This document shows, in pieces, positions 1-7,026 of a DNA stretch of 14,178 nt. Location of the stretch: positions 1-14,178 of the forward strand of contig RMBW01000300.1 of NCBI GenBank assembly GCA_004009845.1. The letters run 5' to 3'. Every line of letters starts with the position of its first letter. Within the stretch, counting starts at the first letter, position 1. The position numbers and the translations under genes were made by a program. Below the pieces are notes generated by a model. The model was not told the origin of the DNA and searched no databases. It was given only the letters and a program-made list of their open reading frames with translations. This DNA comes from Davidsoniella eucalypti. Lineage: Eukaryota; Ascomycota; Sordariomycetes; Microascales; Ceratocystidaceae.

Positions 1-230
1 CAGACGGGCGCGCTCCTTGCGCCTTGAATAGTGCGAGGTAACACCAGCCGGGTTCGCGCCAAGGCGCGCTTCGTAGGTAGGTCAAGGGCGGACAAGATGT
101 AGCCCTCAGCCGATTCCTGGTTGGGGTTTAGGGTGAAAACACGCGCTAGGGCAAAGTTATGCCAGGTGTGGTAGACGCAGCGGGTTAGGGTAGCAAGGAG
201 ACCCCAGAACAGAAATAGCAAGCCAGACAT
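1..230 (-). pseudogene. A-family gag, N-terminal relic (unit 0), runs off the left edge
   Basis: Minus-strand reading from the ATG at 230 begins MSGLLFLFWGLLATLTRC and matches the N-terminus of the gag of the next unit (start at 2070), with the same hydrophobic start and the later NQES-EGYILSA-DLPTKRA stretch. Compared with that copy it has a deletion of about 15 bp near 165-175 and single-base indels near 22 and 58, so the frame is lost after the DLPTKRA segment. It sits downstream (minus direction) of its own LTR, PBS and leader repeat, so it is the 5' end of a further element that continues beyond the window. Decayed; the frame breaks make a working product unlikely. Confidence 0.75.
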
Positions 231-290
231 GGTGACTTGGACGTGTGCGAGAAGCGGGCGAGCGGAACGGATAAGGCAGGTGCAAATAGG

Positions 291-516
291 GCAAGCAAAC
301 GGCTTGGACAGGATGAATAACAGGCAAGCAAACGGCTTGGACAAAGGGAGAATCAAGCGGTCGGCTTGTACAGGAAAGGGGCAAGCGGACGGCTTGGACA
401 GGAAGAGGGGCAAGCGGACGGCTTGGACAACAGAGAGGGCAAGCGGACGGCTTGGACGGAAGAGAGGGCAAGCAGACGGCTTGGACAGAAAAGAGGGCAA
501 GCAGACGGCTTGGACA
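291..516 (-). repeat. 29-bp tandem hairpin repeat in the gag leader (8 units, unit 0)
   Basis: Units start at about 291, 324, 352, 381, 410, 439, 468 and 497, so the period settles at 29 bp. Each unit has the core CAAGC-NNNNN-GCTTG, a 5-bp perfect stem with a 5-base loop. The stem is constant while the loop varies (AAACG, GGTCG, GGACG, AGACG on the + strand). The array lies between the primer-binding site and the gag start, so it would be in the 5' untranslated leader of the element RNA. Function unknown; packaging, dimerisation or translation control are guesses. Confidence 0.9.
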
Positions 517-533
517 ACAAAAACTTAAGAGTT

Positions 534-544
534 ATCGGTCTCAA
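534..544 (-). promoter_or_regulatory. Self-priming primer-binding site of LTR1
   Basis: On the minus strand the site reads TTGAGACCGAT, two bases inside the LTR end. It is the perfect reverse complement of ATCGGTCTCAA at 600-610 within the same LTR, about 55 nt downstream of the TATA-like box. In Tf1-type elements the first 11 nt of the transcript fold back on the PBS to prime reverse transcription, and length and placement match that. I did not recognise a tRNA 3' end in the site. Confidence 0.8.
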
Positions 545-546
545 AA

Positions 547-725
547 TGAGACGATATACGAGGATTTGCAAGGAAAAATGGTCGTAAAAGTGGATTGAAT
601 TGAGACCGATGAGGGAGAAAGAGAAACTAAGACTAAACTACGAGGGAATCGGTCCCTATTTATGTCAAAGTCAAGTAGGGCCAAGGCATGACTTGGCCAA
701 TACTGATGGGCCTTAGACCCTTACA
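547..725 (-). repeat. LTR1, A-type, 179 bp
   Basis: Bounded by TG...CA and identical in all 179 bases to the LTR at 2332-2510. Read on the minus strand it starts TGTAAGGGTC and carries a dyad GGCCAAG-N6-CTTGGCC (679-698), a TATA-like CATAAATAGGGACC (about 651-664), a pyrimidine-rich stretch and the predicted transcript start ATCGGTCTCAA (610-600). PBS and leader repeat lie on its left, making it a 5' LTR for unit 0; on its right it abuts a truncated protease, making it the 3' LTR of unit 1. The flanking 5-mers (caaaa left, gttga right) are not a target duplication. Confidence 0.92.
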
Positions 726-1193
726 GTTGACGTCCTCCAGCGTAATACGGAAGATGGCGAGGTCGTCGTCGTTGTCGCAAAGGGCATGAAATTCGTCAGG
801 AGTAAGTTCTTCGGCTGTAGGTACTTCAATCTGCCCGGAACGAGGGTGCAAGTGCACGTCGTGATTGATGAGCCAGCGTTGACCGAGTATCAGGTCTTCG
901 GTCTGGCCGGGGACGACGTAGGCCCATATGTCCTCGTGGTGGTCGGGCAAGTGTAGTGTGAACTGGGCGATTTGGGTGATGACGGGAGGACTGGTTTGCG
1001 ATGCAGCGAGGGATACCTTACGAGGTTCGATGGGTAAAGTCTTCGTGGCGTAGGTGAGTAGGCGCGGGGGAACGACGGCGAGGCAGAGACAGCCACTGTC
1101 GACGAGAGCCTTCGTAGAAAAAGTATTCATAGATAAATTTAGATACGTTCCCTTAGCTCCCATCTCTAATCTAACTATCTGTTCGCCTTCCAT
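726..1193 (-). pseudogene. Ty3/gypsy aspartic protease, truncated by LTR1 (unit 1)
   Basis: Starts MEGEQIVRLEMGAKG and contains ALVDSGCLCLAV with the D-S-G active site around residue 32, then the late ILGQRW motif of retropepsins. The frame lies in the -1 phase relative to the upstream gag and is open back across the gag stop, so it would be made as a Gag-Pro fusion by frameshifting. The coding sequence ends at ITLEDVN and runs straight into the LTR, whereas the unit-3 copy continues with the protease-RT linker. Active-site region intact, C-terminus lost. Confidence 0.85.
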
Positions 1194-1205
1194 CGTATCC
1201 TCCTT

Positions 1206-1241
1206 ACCAGGGCGCGACTTGTCCTGGTCACCTAAAAATCC
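1206..1241 (-). promoter_or_regulatory. gag-pro -1 frameshift signal, unit 1 (covariant hairpin)
   Basis: Minus-strand order is heptamer GGATTTT (1241-1235; codons G-GAT-TTT), stop TAG, a spacer of 6 nt counted from the heptamer, stem ACCAGG, 11-nt loop, stem CCTGGT. In the other three copies the stem is GTCAGG/CCTGAC, so two base pairs differ by compensating changes here. The heptamer resembles the G-GAU-UUA site used in MMTV pro-pol. Confidence 0.7.
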
Positions 1242-2070
1242 ATCAAATCATCTTCATCAGTGGCCGGGCGGTGCGTGTTGGTAGAGGCCACCACGGCGGT
1301 GCTTTCGGACGAGGGCAGCAGGCGATCCATCATCAGGTGGTCCGTTTTCGCAAGTTCTTCACGTACCGCGGGGCGGACTTCATCGCGTATGGCCGTCTTC
1401 ACAGCGCTGTTGATTGCGTTGACCAGCACCTTGTTGGTCTTAGGTCCTTGTAGAGTTCGACGCGAGGGACATTGATTAGCGATATGTCCGGGCTGCGAGC
1501 AGATGAAACAAATTCCTTCTCGTAGCATGCGACTGCGTTCAGTAGGGTTGAGACGTGGCTTGTCATTACGGGGTTGCTGCGTTTGACGGGGTTACCATCC
1601 TTATCACGCGGGGGAGAGCGTGGGATGCCGATGAAACAGGAGGAAAGGAGGCGTGAGGATACGTGAGCACGAGCATGCGCCTCGCGGATTACGCGGTTAC
1701 CACAGGTGACGTGGCTAACAAAGTCATTGGTGAAGGTGAGGTGACCCAAGTTATCGTGAAAGTGTTCCTTATGGGCGAGGACGTCGCGTGTCAGAGGGCA
1801 AAAGCCAAGGAGGGAGGCCAGACGGGCGCGCTCCTTGCGCTTGAATAGTACGAGGTAACACCAGCCGGGCTTGCGCCAGGCGCGCTTCGTGGGTAGGTCG
1901 AAAGCGGACAAGATGTAGCCTTCAGTTGATTCCTGGTTGGGTTTCAGGAAGGGAACACGCGTCAGGGCAAAGTTAAGCCAGGTCATAGTAACCCGGTAGC
2001 ACCAGGTGTCGTAGATGCAGTGAGTCAGAGTGGCGAGGAGGCCCCAGAACAGGAATAGCAAGTCGGACAT
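1232..2070 (-). pseudogene. A-family gag with central deletion and frame break (unit 1)
   Basis: The ATG at 2070 opens with MSDLLFLFWGLLATL and the N-terminal domain continues to about 1600 (WCYLVLFKRKERARLASLLG, then HFHDNLGHLTF). From there the frame reads out of phase. In another frame the C-terminal part continues with RLNPTERSRMLREG and the zinc knuckle CFICSQPGHIANQC (CX2CX4HX4C), ending DLMDF at the TAG at 1232. The capsid-like middle (roughly 250-300 residues in the unit-2 copy) is missing and the join near 1590 shifts frame. Gag function is lost, while leader, N-terminus and C-terminus/frameshift region remain. Confidence 0.85.
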
Positions 2071-2130
2071 AGTGACTTGGACGGTACGCGAGAAGTGGAC
2101 GAGCGGACAGATGGGGCAGGTGCAACTAAG

Positions 2131-2303
2131 GCAAGCAGACTTGCTTGGACAGAACAGAATAAGGCAAGCAGACGGCTTGGACAAAAGGGAGAAAGCAAGC
2201 GGTCGGCTTGGACAGAGTGAAGAGGCAAGCGGACGGCTTGAGTAGAGGAGAGGGCAAGCGGTCGGCTTGGACAGGAAAGAGGGCAAGCAGACGGCTTGGA
2301 CAA
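2131..2303 (-). repeat. 29-33-bp tandem hairpin repeat in the gag leader (6 units, unit 1)
   Basis: Units start at about 2131, 2164, 2195, 2225, 2254 and 2283, so spacing shrinks from 33 to 29 bp towards the LTR. All six keep the stem CAAGC/GCTTG. Loops are AGACTT, AGACG, GGTCG, GGACG, GGTCG and AGACG. Same position as in unit 0, between PBS and gag ATG. Confidence 0.9.
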
Positions 2304-2318
2304 CAAAACTTAAGAGTT

Positions 2319-2329
2319 ATCGGTCTCAA
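2319..2329 (-). promoter_or_regulatory. Self-priming primer-binding site of LTR2
   Basis: Minus-strand TTGAGACCGAT, two bases from the LTR, a perfect complement of ATCGGTCTCAA at 2385-2395 in LTR2. Same arrangement as at LTR1 and LTR3. Confidence 0.8.
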
Positions 2330-2331
2330 AA

Positions 2332-2510
2332 TGAGACGATATACGAGGATTTGCAAGGAAAAATGGTCGTAAAAGTGGATTGAATTGAGACCGATGAGGG
2401 AGAAAGAGAAACTAAGACTAAACTACGAGGGAATCGGTCCCTATTTATGTCAAAGTCAAGTAGGGCCAAGGCATGACTTGGCCAATACTGATGGGCCTTA
2501 GACCCTTACA
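2332..2510 (-). repeat. LTR2, A-type, 179 bp
   Basis: Identical to LTR1. PBS and leader on the left make it the 5' LTR of unit 1. Its right end (CTTACA) abuts an inverted fragment of the unrelated B-type gag at its PTSKKAKV codons, so the A array appears to have inserted into a B-type gag. The matching 5' half and a duplicated cctac should then lie left of the window. Dyad GGCCAAG-N6-CTTGGCC at 2464-2483. Confidence 0.92.
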
Positions 2511-3210
2511 CCTACCTCCAAGAAAGCCAAAGTGGCTGACCCGGAATTTTACTTTGGTGATATGGCCAAATACCAGACCTTCGTTTCCCAGTGTGCACTC
2601 CGCTTTGCCGCTGACCCTGCCGCTTTCCGCGATGAGCAAGCCAAGATGATCTTTGCCATCTCTTTCCTGCGTGGTAACGCATATGCCTGGATACAACCCC
2701 AGATCAAACAAGACACTGGGAAAGTTCGATACGCCCACTATGGCGAATTCTTGACTGCACTAAGCTCTGCCTTCGATGACCCAGATGCTAAAGCCACCGC
2801 CCACCGGGAGATACTCTCCATCAACCAGACTGGCAGCTGCGCTGCCTACTATTCCCGTTTTTACTCGCTGATCTGCCGGCTTGATTGGTCCAGCCCAAAA
2901 TACACAATCCCGCTTTTTGAGAAAGGATTGAAACCTGAGATCAAGGATGCCCTGGCCATGAACGGACATACTGCTCCCCGTGATACCCTGGAGGCGTTTG
3001 CCAACTTCTGTATCACCCTTGACAATGCTCACCATGCCCGCACCATTGACCGACGCCGAAACAACACCCCGCAAGCCACTCGTTCCGTTCCACGCCCTCA
3101 AACCCAGATTTCTCCCCCAATCAACAACTATGCTCCTGTTCCCCCTCCGAGTATGCCTACGTTCAACTATTCAACCCCAGCTCGACACCACCCCGACGCC
3201 ATGCAAATTG
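2511..3210 (+). pseudogene. Fragment of unrelated Ty3-type gag (B gag), inverted relative to neighbours
   Basis: The + frame beginning at 2511 reads PTSKKAKVADPEFYFGDMAK, then SFLRGNAYAWIQPQIKQDTG and FEKGLKPEIKDALAMNGH, closely matching the intact gag at 8910-10136. It is the central retrotransposon-gag (capsid-like) region plus the start of the Pro-rich linker. The N-terminal ~90 residues and the zinc knuckle are missing. The left break is exactly an LTR end; the right break at about 3210/3211 joins tail-to-tail to minus-strand pol sequence with no LTR. This is the only substantial element coding piece on the + strand. Confidence 0.85.
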
Positions 3211-3893
3211 TCAGTCAAAGTCTTTTGCATCACCAACAGTTCAGCGCGCGACAGCGGGTAGAGCGATTGTACCGGTAACGTTTTCCCTTCCAGCAGCTCG
3301 ATCTTTAGGTCTACTCCAGGCCGGTGTGGCGGGAGGTCCTTGGATGCCTTTGCTTCAAATGCTGAGGCCACGGGTCTTAGCCAGTCAGGTAGGGGCGGTC
3401 GTTCCTGTTCCTTCTGCTCCAGCGCCCTGTTGACATCTTCTAACGTGATGCGGAATACAGCGGCGTCGTCGTTGTCACAGAGTTTATGGAACTCTTCCGG
3501 CGTCAGTTCTTCGGCCGTAGTGACTTCGATTTGTCCAGAGCGCGGGTGCAGGTGTACGTCGTGATTAATCAGCCAGCGTTGACCGAGTATTAAATCTTCG
3601 GTTTGGCCGGGGACGACGTAGGCCCAAATGTCCTCGTGGTGGTCAGGTAGGTGTAGCGTAAACTGTGCTATCTGAGTGATGACAGGTGGATCGGACTGGG
3701 AGGAGGCGAGGGAGACCTTGCGTGGCTCGATGGGCTGGGTCTGGCTAGCGTAGGGTAGGAGGCGCGGAGGGTCGACGGCGAGGCAGAGGCAGCCACTATC
3801 GACGAGAGCTTTCGTTGGAAGTTCATTTAAAGACAAATCTAAATATAAACCCTTGGCTCCCATCTGTGTTCTAACTATTTCCTCACCCACCAT
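3211..3893 (-). pseudogene. Ty3/gypsy protease and start of RT (unit 2), broken at 3211
   Basis: Begins MVGEEIVRTQMGAKG. D-S-G active site at about residues 32-34 (ALVDSGCLCLAV), then PGQTEDLILGQRW and a linker, then the RT N-terminal signature DLPPHRPGVDLKIELLEGK and LYPLSRAELLVMQKTLTD. The protease domain is complete. Pol is cut before the RT palm by a junction with the inverted B gag. The frame is -1 to gag and open through the gag stop. Downstream of the only intact A gag, so this is the best-preserved gag-pro pair in the window. Confidence 0.88.
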
Positions 3894-3905
3894 CGTATTC
3901 TCCTT

Positions 3906-3941
3906 GTCAGGGCGCGACTTGTCCTGACTACCTAAAAATCC
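3906..3941 (-). promoter_or_regulatory. gag-pro -1 frameshift signal, unit 2
   Basis: Heptamer GGATTTT (3941-3935) directly before the gag TAG (3934-3932), 6 nt from heptamer to stem, then GTCAGG, an 11-nt loop and CCTGAC. Shifting -1 turns the stop into TTA-GGT and enters the open protease frame. Spacing is the usual 5-9 nt for such signals. Confidence 0.72.
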
Positions 3942-5725
3942 AACTCTATGAGGTCGTACTCCGACCCGTTATCCGCCGCCTTTGAGTCAACCTTCGCTAC
4001 TGTCGTGGTGGTGTTGTCCGGGGGTGGCAGCACGCGGTCCAGGGCACGTTCGTCGTATCTGGCGATTTCCTCACGCATCACTGTGCGTATGGCGTTGACC
4101 GACAGCTGGTTGTGCGAGGGTCCTGGCTTGGAGGAACGTTGTGGGCAACGACGTGCAATGTGATCCTTGAGTCCGCAGATGAAGCATGCGTTTTCACGCA
4201 TCAACCGGTGTCGTTCCGACTCAGATAGTTTGGGTCTCTCTGAGCGGGCAGCAGGCTGGGGGTGGTTCTCCCGACGGGTCTGTTGGTCAGGCCGCTCTCT
4301 CCAGTTGCTCGACTTGGTGTGTTCTGGCTTGGGGGTGGACTCGATAGCGTGGCGTTTACCCGAGGGGCGATCAAAGTGCTTCAAGAGGTCGTCGATGATA
4401 GCATGGTAGGAGTTGGACTTCCAAGCCCATCCGGTGCGTTCAATCAAATCGTCACGCATGGCAGAACGCAGGATGTCGATTAACGTGGTGTCGTCGTGAA
4501 TGCCGGCTTCCATGGCTAGCGTCTCGAAGCGGAGGTGGAAGGCCTTGAAGGGTTCCCGGTCTCCTTCGGCGGATTTGTAGAAGGCAATGCGCGCGTTGGT
4601 GAGTCGTTCGCGCGACCGGAACATATCATCAAGTTTTTCTAGCAGCAGATCGTAGGGTCTGGAACGTTGGCAGATAGAGTCAAAAAAGACGTTTAACTTG
4701 GCTTGCGTGGTCGCGCCTAAGCGGCCGTACAGGTAGACTGCCTTAGAGAGGTCACCGCCGAGGGCTGCTCCATCGATCAACATCTTGTTCGTTGCCAGCC
4801 TTCTCCAGATCTCGTAGTCGGAGTGCGAGCCGCTGAATTCGTTGAGTAGGGGCTGGACCTGACGGGGTAGGGCTTGGCTGGAAGAGGCGGGTAGTGGCTG
4901 AGGAGCAAGGGCAGGCGGTAGCGGAGGGGCGGTAGTATCATGACGCTCTTTGGCGAACAGCATTTGACCGAGTCGATTCATCATGGACTTCATTTCTACC
5001 ATGTCATCTTGTAGAGAGTCCAGACGGTCAGCTTCGCGAGAGGGTTGGCGGCCACGATCTGATTCAGGGTACGTGTCGCGTGGTCTCATACTCTCAGCGA
5101 GGCGGGCTAAGTCAGAAGTATCCGAAGGGTTATCACTGGCGTCGTCATCATCTGCGGGCAGCGGGTTGCGTGAGGTGGTTACTCTGCTCAATGTGCGTGC
5201 GTGGGTGGTTTCGGTGGAGATGAGCTGCTCCGTGGTCTCCTTGGCTTTAGAGCGAGTTCGCGTGGGGGTGCGAGGCAGGCCCATGAATGGTGACTTGAGG
5301 AGGGAAGGACGGAGCGAGGTTTGAGCAACGCGTTCCTGACGCGTACGAGCTTGGCCGATGTGGACGTGGCCGATAAAACCGCTGGTGAATGACAGATGGC
5401 CTAAGTGGCTGTGGAAGTGCTGGCTGTGACTGAGGATGTCACGGGAGGCAGGGCAGAAACCTAGGGTGGCTGCAAGACGCGCACGTTCCTTGCGTTTGAA
5501 CAGTGCTAAGTAGCACCAGCCTGGTCTACTCCACGGGCGGTCCTCGGGTAGGCCTACAGCCGACAGAGTGTAACCCTCAGGGGGCTCCTGGCTGGGGTCC
5601 AAGAGGTGGACGCGGGCCAGGGCGAGATACTGCTTGAGGTCCAGGAAGAGTTCGTAGTAGCCGACGAGGGCGGAGCAAGTCAGGGAGGCCATAATGACCA
5701 GAAACAGGAAGATAAAGTCAGACAT
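3932..5725 (-). CDS. Gag polyprotein, A-family, full-length (597 aa)
   Basis: Structural protein of the particle. N-terminus is strongly hydrophobic (about residues 4-27, FIFLFLVIMASLTCSALV), followed by WCYLALFKRKERARLAATLG and a His-rich stretch HSQHFHSHLGHLSF. Then come a low-complexity acidic region (DDDDASDNPSDTSD), a capsid-like helical region (EIWRRLATNKMLIDGAALGG, FRSRERLTNARIAFYKSAEG, ERTGWAWKSNSYHAIIDDLL) and one zinc knuckle CFICGLKDHIARRC (CX2CX4HX4C, residues 514-527). The tail ends YDLIELDF. The ATG at 5725 aligns with the starts of the other copies. An intact LTR, PBS and leader repeat lie upstream and protease downstream in the -1 frame. Uninterrupted over 597 residues, so likely recently active. 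I do not recognise the N-terminal domain. Confidence 0.9.
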   Translation of the reverse strand: MSDFIFLFLVIMASLTCSALVGYYELFLDLKQYLALARVHLLDPSQEPPEGYTLSAVGLPEDRPWSRPGWCYLALFKRKERARLAATLGFCPASRDILSHSQHFHSHLGHLSFTSGFIGHVHIGQARTRQERVAQTSLRPSLLKSPFMGLPRTPTRTRSKAKETTEQLISTETTHARTLSRVTTSRNPLPADDDDASDNPSDTSDLARLAESMRPRDTYPESDRGRQPSREADRLDSLQDDMVEMKSMMNRLGQMLFAKERHDTTAPPLPPALAPQPLPASSSQALPRQVQPLLNEFSGSHSDYEIWRRLATNKMLIDGAALGGDLSKAVYLYGRLGATTQAKLNVFFDSICQRSRPYDLLLEKLDDMFRSRERLTNARIAFYKSAEGDREPFKAFHLRFETLAMEAGIHDDTTLIDILRSAMRDDLIERTGWAWKSNSYHAIIDDLLKHFDRPSGKRHAIESTPKPEHTKSSNWRERPDQQTRRENHPQPAARSERPKLSESERHRLMRENACFICGLKDHIARRCPQRSSKPGPSHNQLSVNAIRTVMREEIARYDERALDRVLPPPDNTTTTVAKVDSKAADNGSEYDLIELDF

Positions 5726-5767
5726 GGTGACTAGGGGCGCGAGGGGTAAACAAGCGGACGGGTAGGG

Positions 5768-6036
5768 GCAAGCCTTTCAGTGAGGGGGCTTGGACAGATG
5801 GCAGACTGTTTTAAGCAGAGTCTGGACAGGATAAGGGGCAAACAGAGACAGTGTTTGGACAGAGAAGGGGGGAAGCAAGCGGACGGCTTGGACAGAAGAG
5901 AGGGCAAGCGGACGGCTTGGACAGAAGAGAAGGCAAGCGGACGGCTTGGACAGAATAGAGGGCAAGCAGACGGCTTGGACAGAGGTAAATACAGCGAGCA
6001 GATGCTCGGACGAAGGGGCAAGCGGATGCTTGGACA
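5768..6036 (-). repeat. 29-bp tandem hairpin repeat in the gag leader (unit 2)
   Basis: Four near-identical 29-bp units start at 5875, 5904, 5933 and 5962, flanked by degenerate ones. The CAAGC/GCTTG stem is present in all four. In the degenerate unit at 5995-6008 the stem is CGAGC/GCTCG with loop AGAT: both sides changed together, keeping pairing. Another at 6019-6032 has lost one loop base (GGAT) but kept the stem. A long-loop version (CAAGCC...GGCTTG) begins near 5769. The pattern argues for selection on pairing, not on sequence alone. Confidence 0.88.
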
Positions 6037-6050
6037 AAGATAAAGAAGTT

Positions 6051-6061
6051 ATCGGTCTCAA
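6051..6061 (-). promoter_or_regulatory. Self-priming primer-binding site of LTR3
   Basis: Minus-strand TTGAGACCGAT, two bases from the LTR end, perfectly complementary to ATCGGTCTCAA in LTR3 at 6118-6128. The match is 11 nt; bases on both sides mismatch, so the complementarity stops at 11. Confidence 0.82.
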
Positions 6062-6063
6062 AA

Positions 6064-6244
6064 TGAGACGATATACGAGGAGTTGCAATGAAAACTGGTC
6101 GTAAAAGAATGATTCGATTGAGACCGATGAAGGAGAAAGAGAAACTAAGACTAATAATCGGCGGGAATAGGTCCCTACTTATAGCCGATTCTAGTACTGA
6201 CAAGGAATACCTTGGCTAACCTTACTAGGAATTAGTCTCTTACA
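6064..6244 (-). repeat. LTR3, A-type, 181 bp
   Basis: TG...CA ends. Minus strand: TGTAAGAGAC start, CAAGG/CCTTG dyad, TATAAGTAGGGACC with its first T at 6183, pyrimidine-rich stretch, predicted transcript start at 6128 (55 nt from TATA). PBS, leader and intact gag follow, so this is the 5' LTR of the best-preserved unit. On its right it abuts the RT start of unit 3 at the GS of EVGS, with no polypurine tract. Diverged from LTR1/2, close to LTR4. Confidence 0.92.
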
Positions 6245-6978
6245 GAGCCCACTTCAGACTTCGTGTCTTTTATCCATTTCGTAGCCAGTAGTTCAGTCAA
6301 CGTCTTCTGCATCACCAACAACTTTGCACGAGACAACGGATAAAGCGATTGTACAGGTAACGTCTTTCCTTCCAGCGGCTCGATCTTCAAGTCCACTCCA
6401 GGCCGGTGTGGCGGGAGGTCCTTGGATGCCTTTGCCTCGAATGCTGAGGCCACAGGTCTTAACCACTCGGGTAGCGGAGGTCTCTCCTGTTCCTTCTGCG
6501 CTAATGCTCTGTTGACGTCCTCTAGCGTAATGCGGAAGATAGCGAGGTCGTCGTCGTTGTCGCAGAGGGCATGAAATTCGTCAGGAGTAAGTTCTTCGGC
6601 CGTAGGTACTTCAATCTGCCCGGAACGAGGGTGCAAGTGCACGTCGTGGTTAATGAGCCAGCGTTGACCGAGTATCAGGTCTTCGGTCTGGCCGGGGACG
6701 ACGTAGGCCCATATGTCCTCGTGATGGTCCGGTAGGTGCAGTGTGAATTGGGCGATTTGTGTAATGACGGGGGGACTGGTTTGAGATGCGGCTAGAGACA
6801 CCTTGCGAGGTTCGATGGGTAATGTCTTCGTTGCGTAGGCGAGTAGGCGCGGGGGAACGACGGCGAGGCAGAGACAGCCACTGTCGACGAGAGCCTTCGT
6901 AGAAAAGGTATTCATAGATAAATCTAGATACGTTCCCTTAGCTCCCATCTGTGTTCTAACTATTTCCTCTCCTACCAT
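6245..6978 (-). pseudogene. Ty3/gypsy protease plus RT N-terminus (unit 3), cut by LTR3
   Basis: Longest protease-RT start in the window. D32-S33-G34 in ALVDSGCLCLAV, flap/late region to DLILGQRW (about 100-107), linker ITLEDVNRALAQKEQERPPL, then RT start LPPHRPGVDLKIEPLEGK and TELLATKWIKDTKSEVGS. In Ty3-type RTs this last segment is followed by the FVKKKDG-type RT block, but here the LTR begins and gives a few spurious codons. Protease domain complete; RT lost. Confidence 0.88.
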
Positions 6979-6990
6979 CGTATTCTCCTT

Positions 6991-7026
6991 GTCAGGGCGC
7001 GACTTGTCCTGACTACCTAAAAATCC
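6991..7026 (-). promoter_or_regulatory. gag-pro -1 frameshift signal, unit 3
   Basis: Heptamer GGATTTT (7026-7020), TAG (7019-7017), stem GTCAGG/CCTGAC. The 38-nt interval between gag stop and the first ATG of protease is identical in length in all four copies. Confidence 0.72.

Larger units (their letters stand above)
547..2510 (-). mobile_element. Non-autonomous A-family LTR unit (unit 1), 1,964 bp
   Basis: Two identical 179-bp LTRs enclose, in minus-strand order, PBS, leader repeat, a gag with its middle deleted, the gag-pro frameshift region and the first part of protease. RT, RNase H, integrase and a polypurine tract are absent: protease stops exactly at the LTR. Identical LTRs point to recent formation. 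The unit shares LTR1 with unit 0, so it is part of a tandem, and flanking 5-mers caaaa and cctac do not match. It could only move with proteins supplied in trans. Confidence 0.75.

Noticed and set aside
157..587. Open frames through the leader repeats on both strands
   Set aside because: They translate the 29-bp repeat in every frame into low-complexity Gly/Gln/Asp or Ser/Pro/Leu runs; this is a repeat effect, not coding.
890..1096. Ser/Pro-rich frames overlapping protease and gag (also 7163-7528, 10566-10802 and + strand frames within gag)
   Set aside because: They are other-frame readings of conserved gag-pro sequence, recurring wherever that sequence occurs, with no motif of their own.
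291..6036. CRISPR-like array of 29-bp palindromic repeats
   Set aside because: Units are contiguous, with no unique spacers; the variable part is the hairpin loop, and the array sits in a retroelement leader of a eukaryote.
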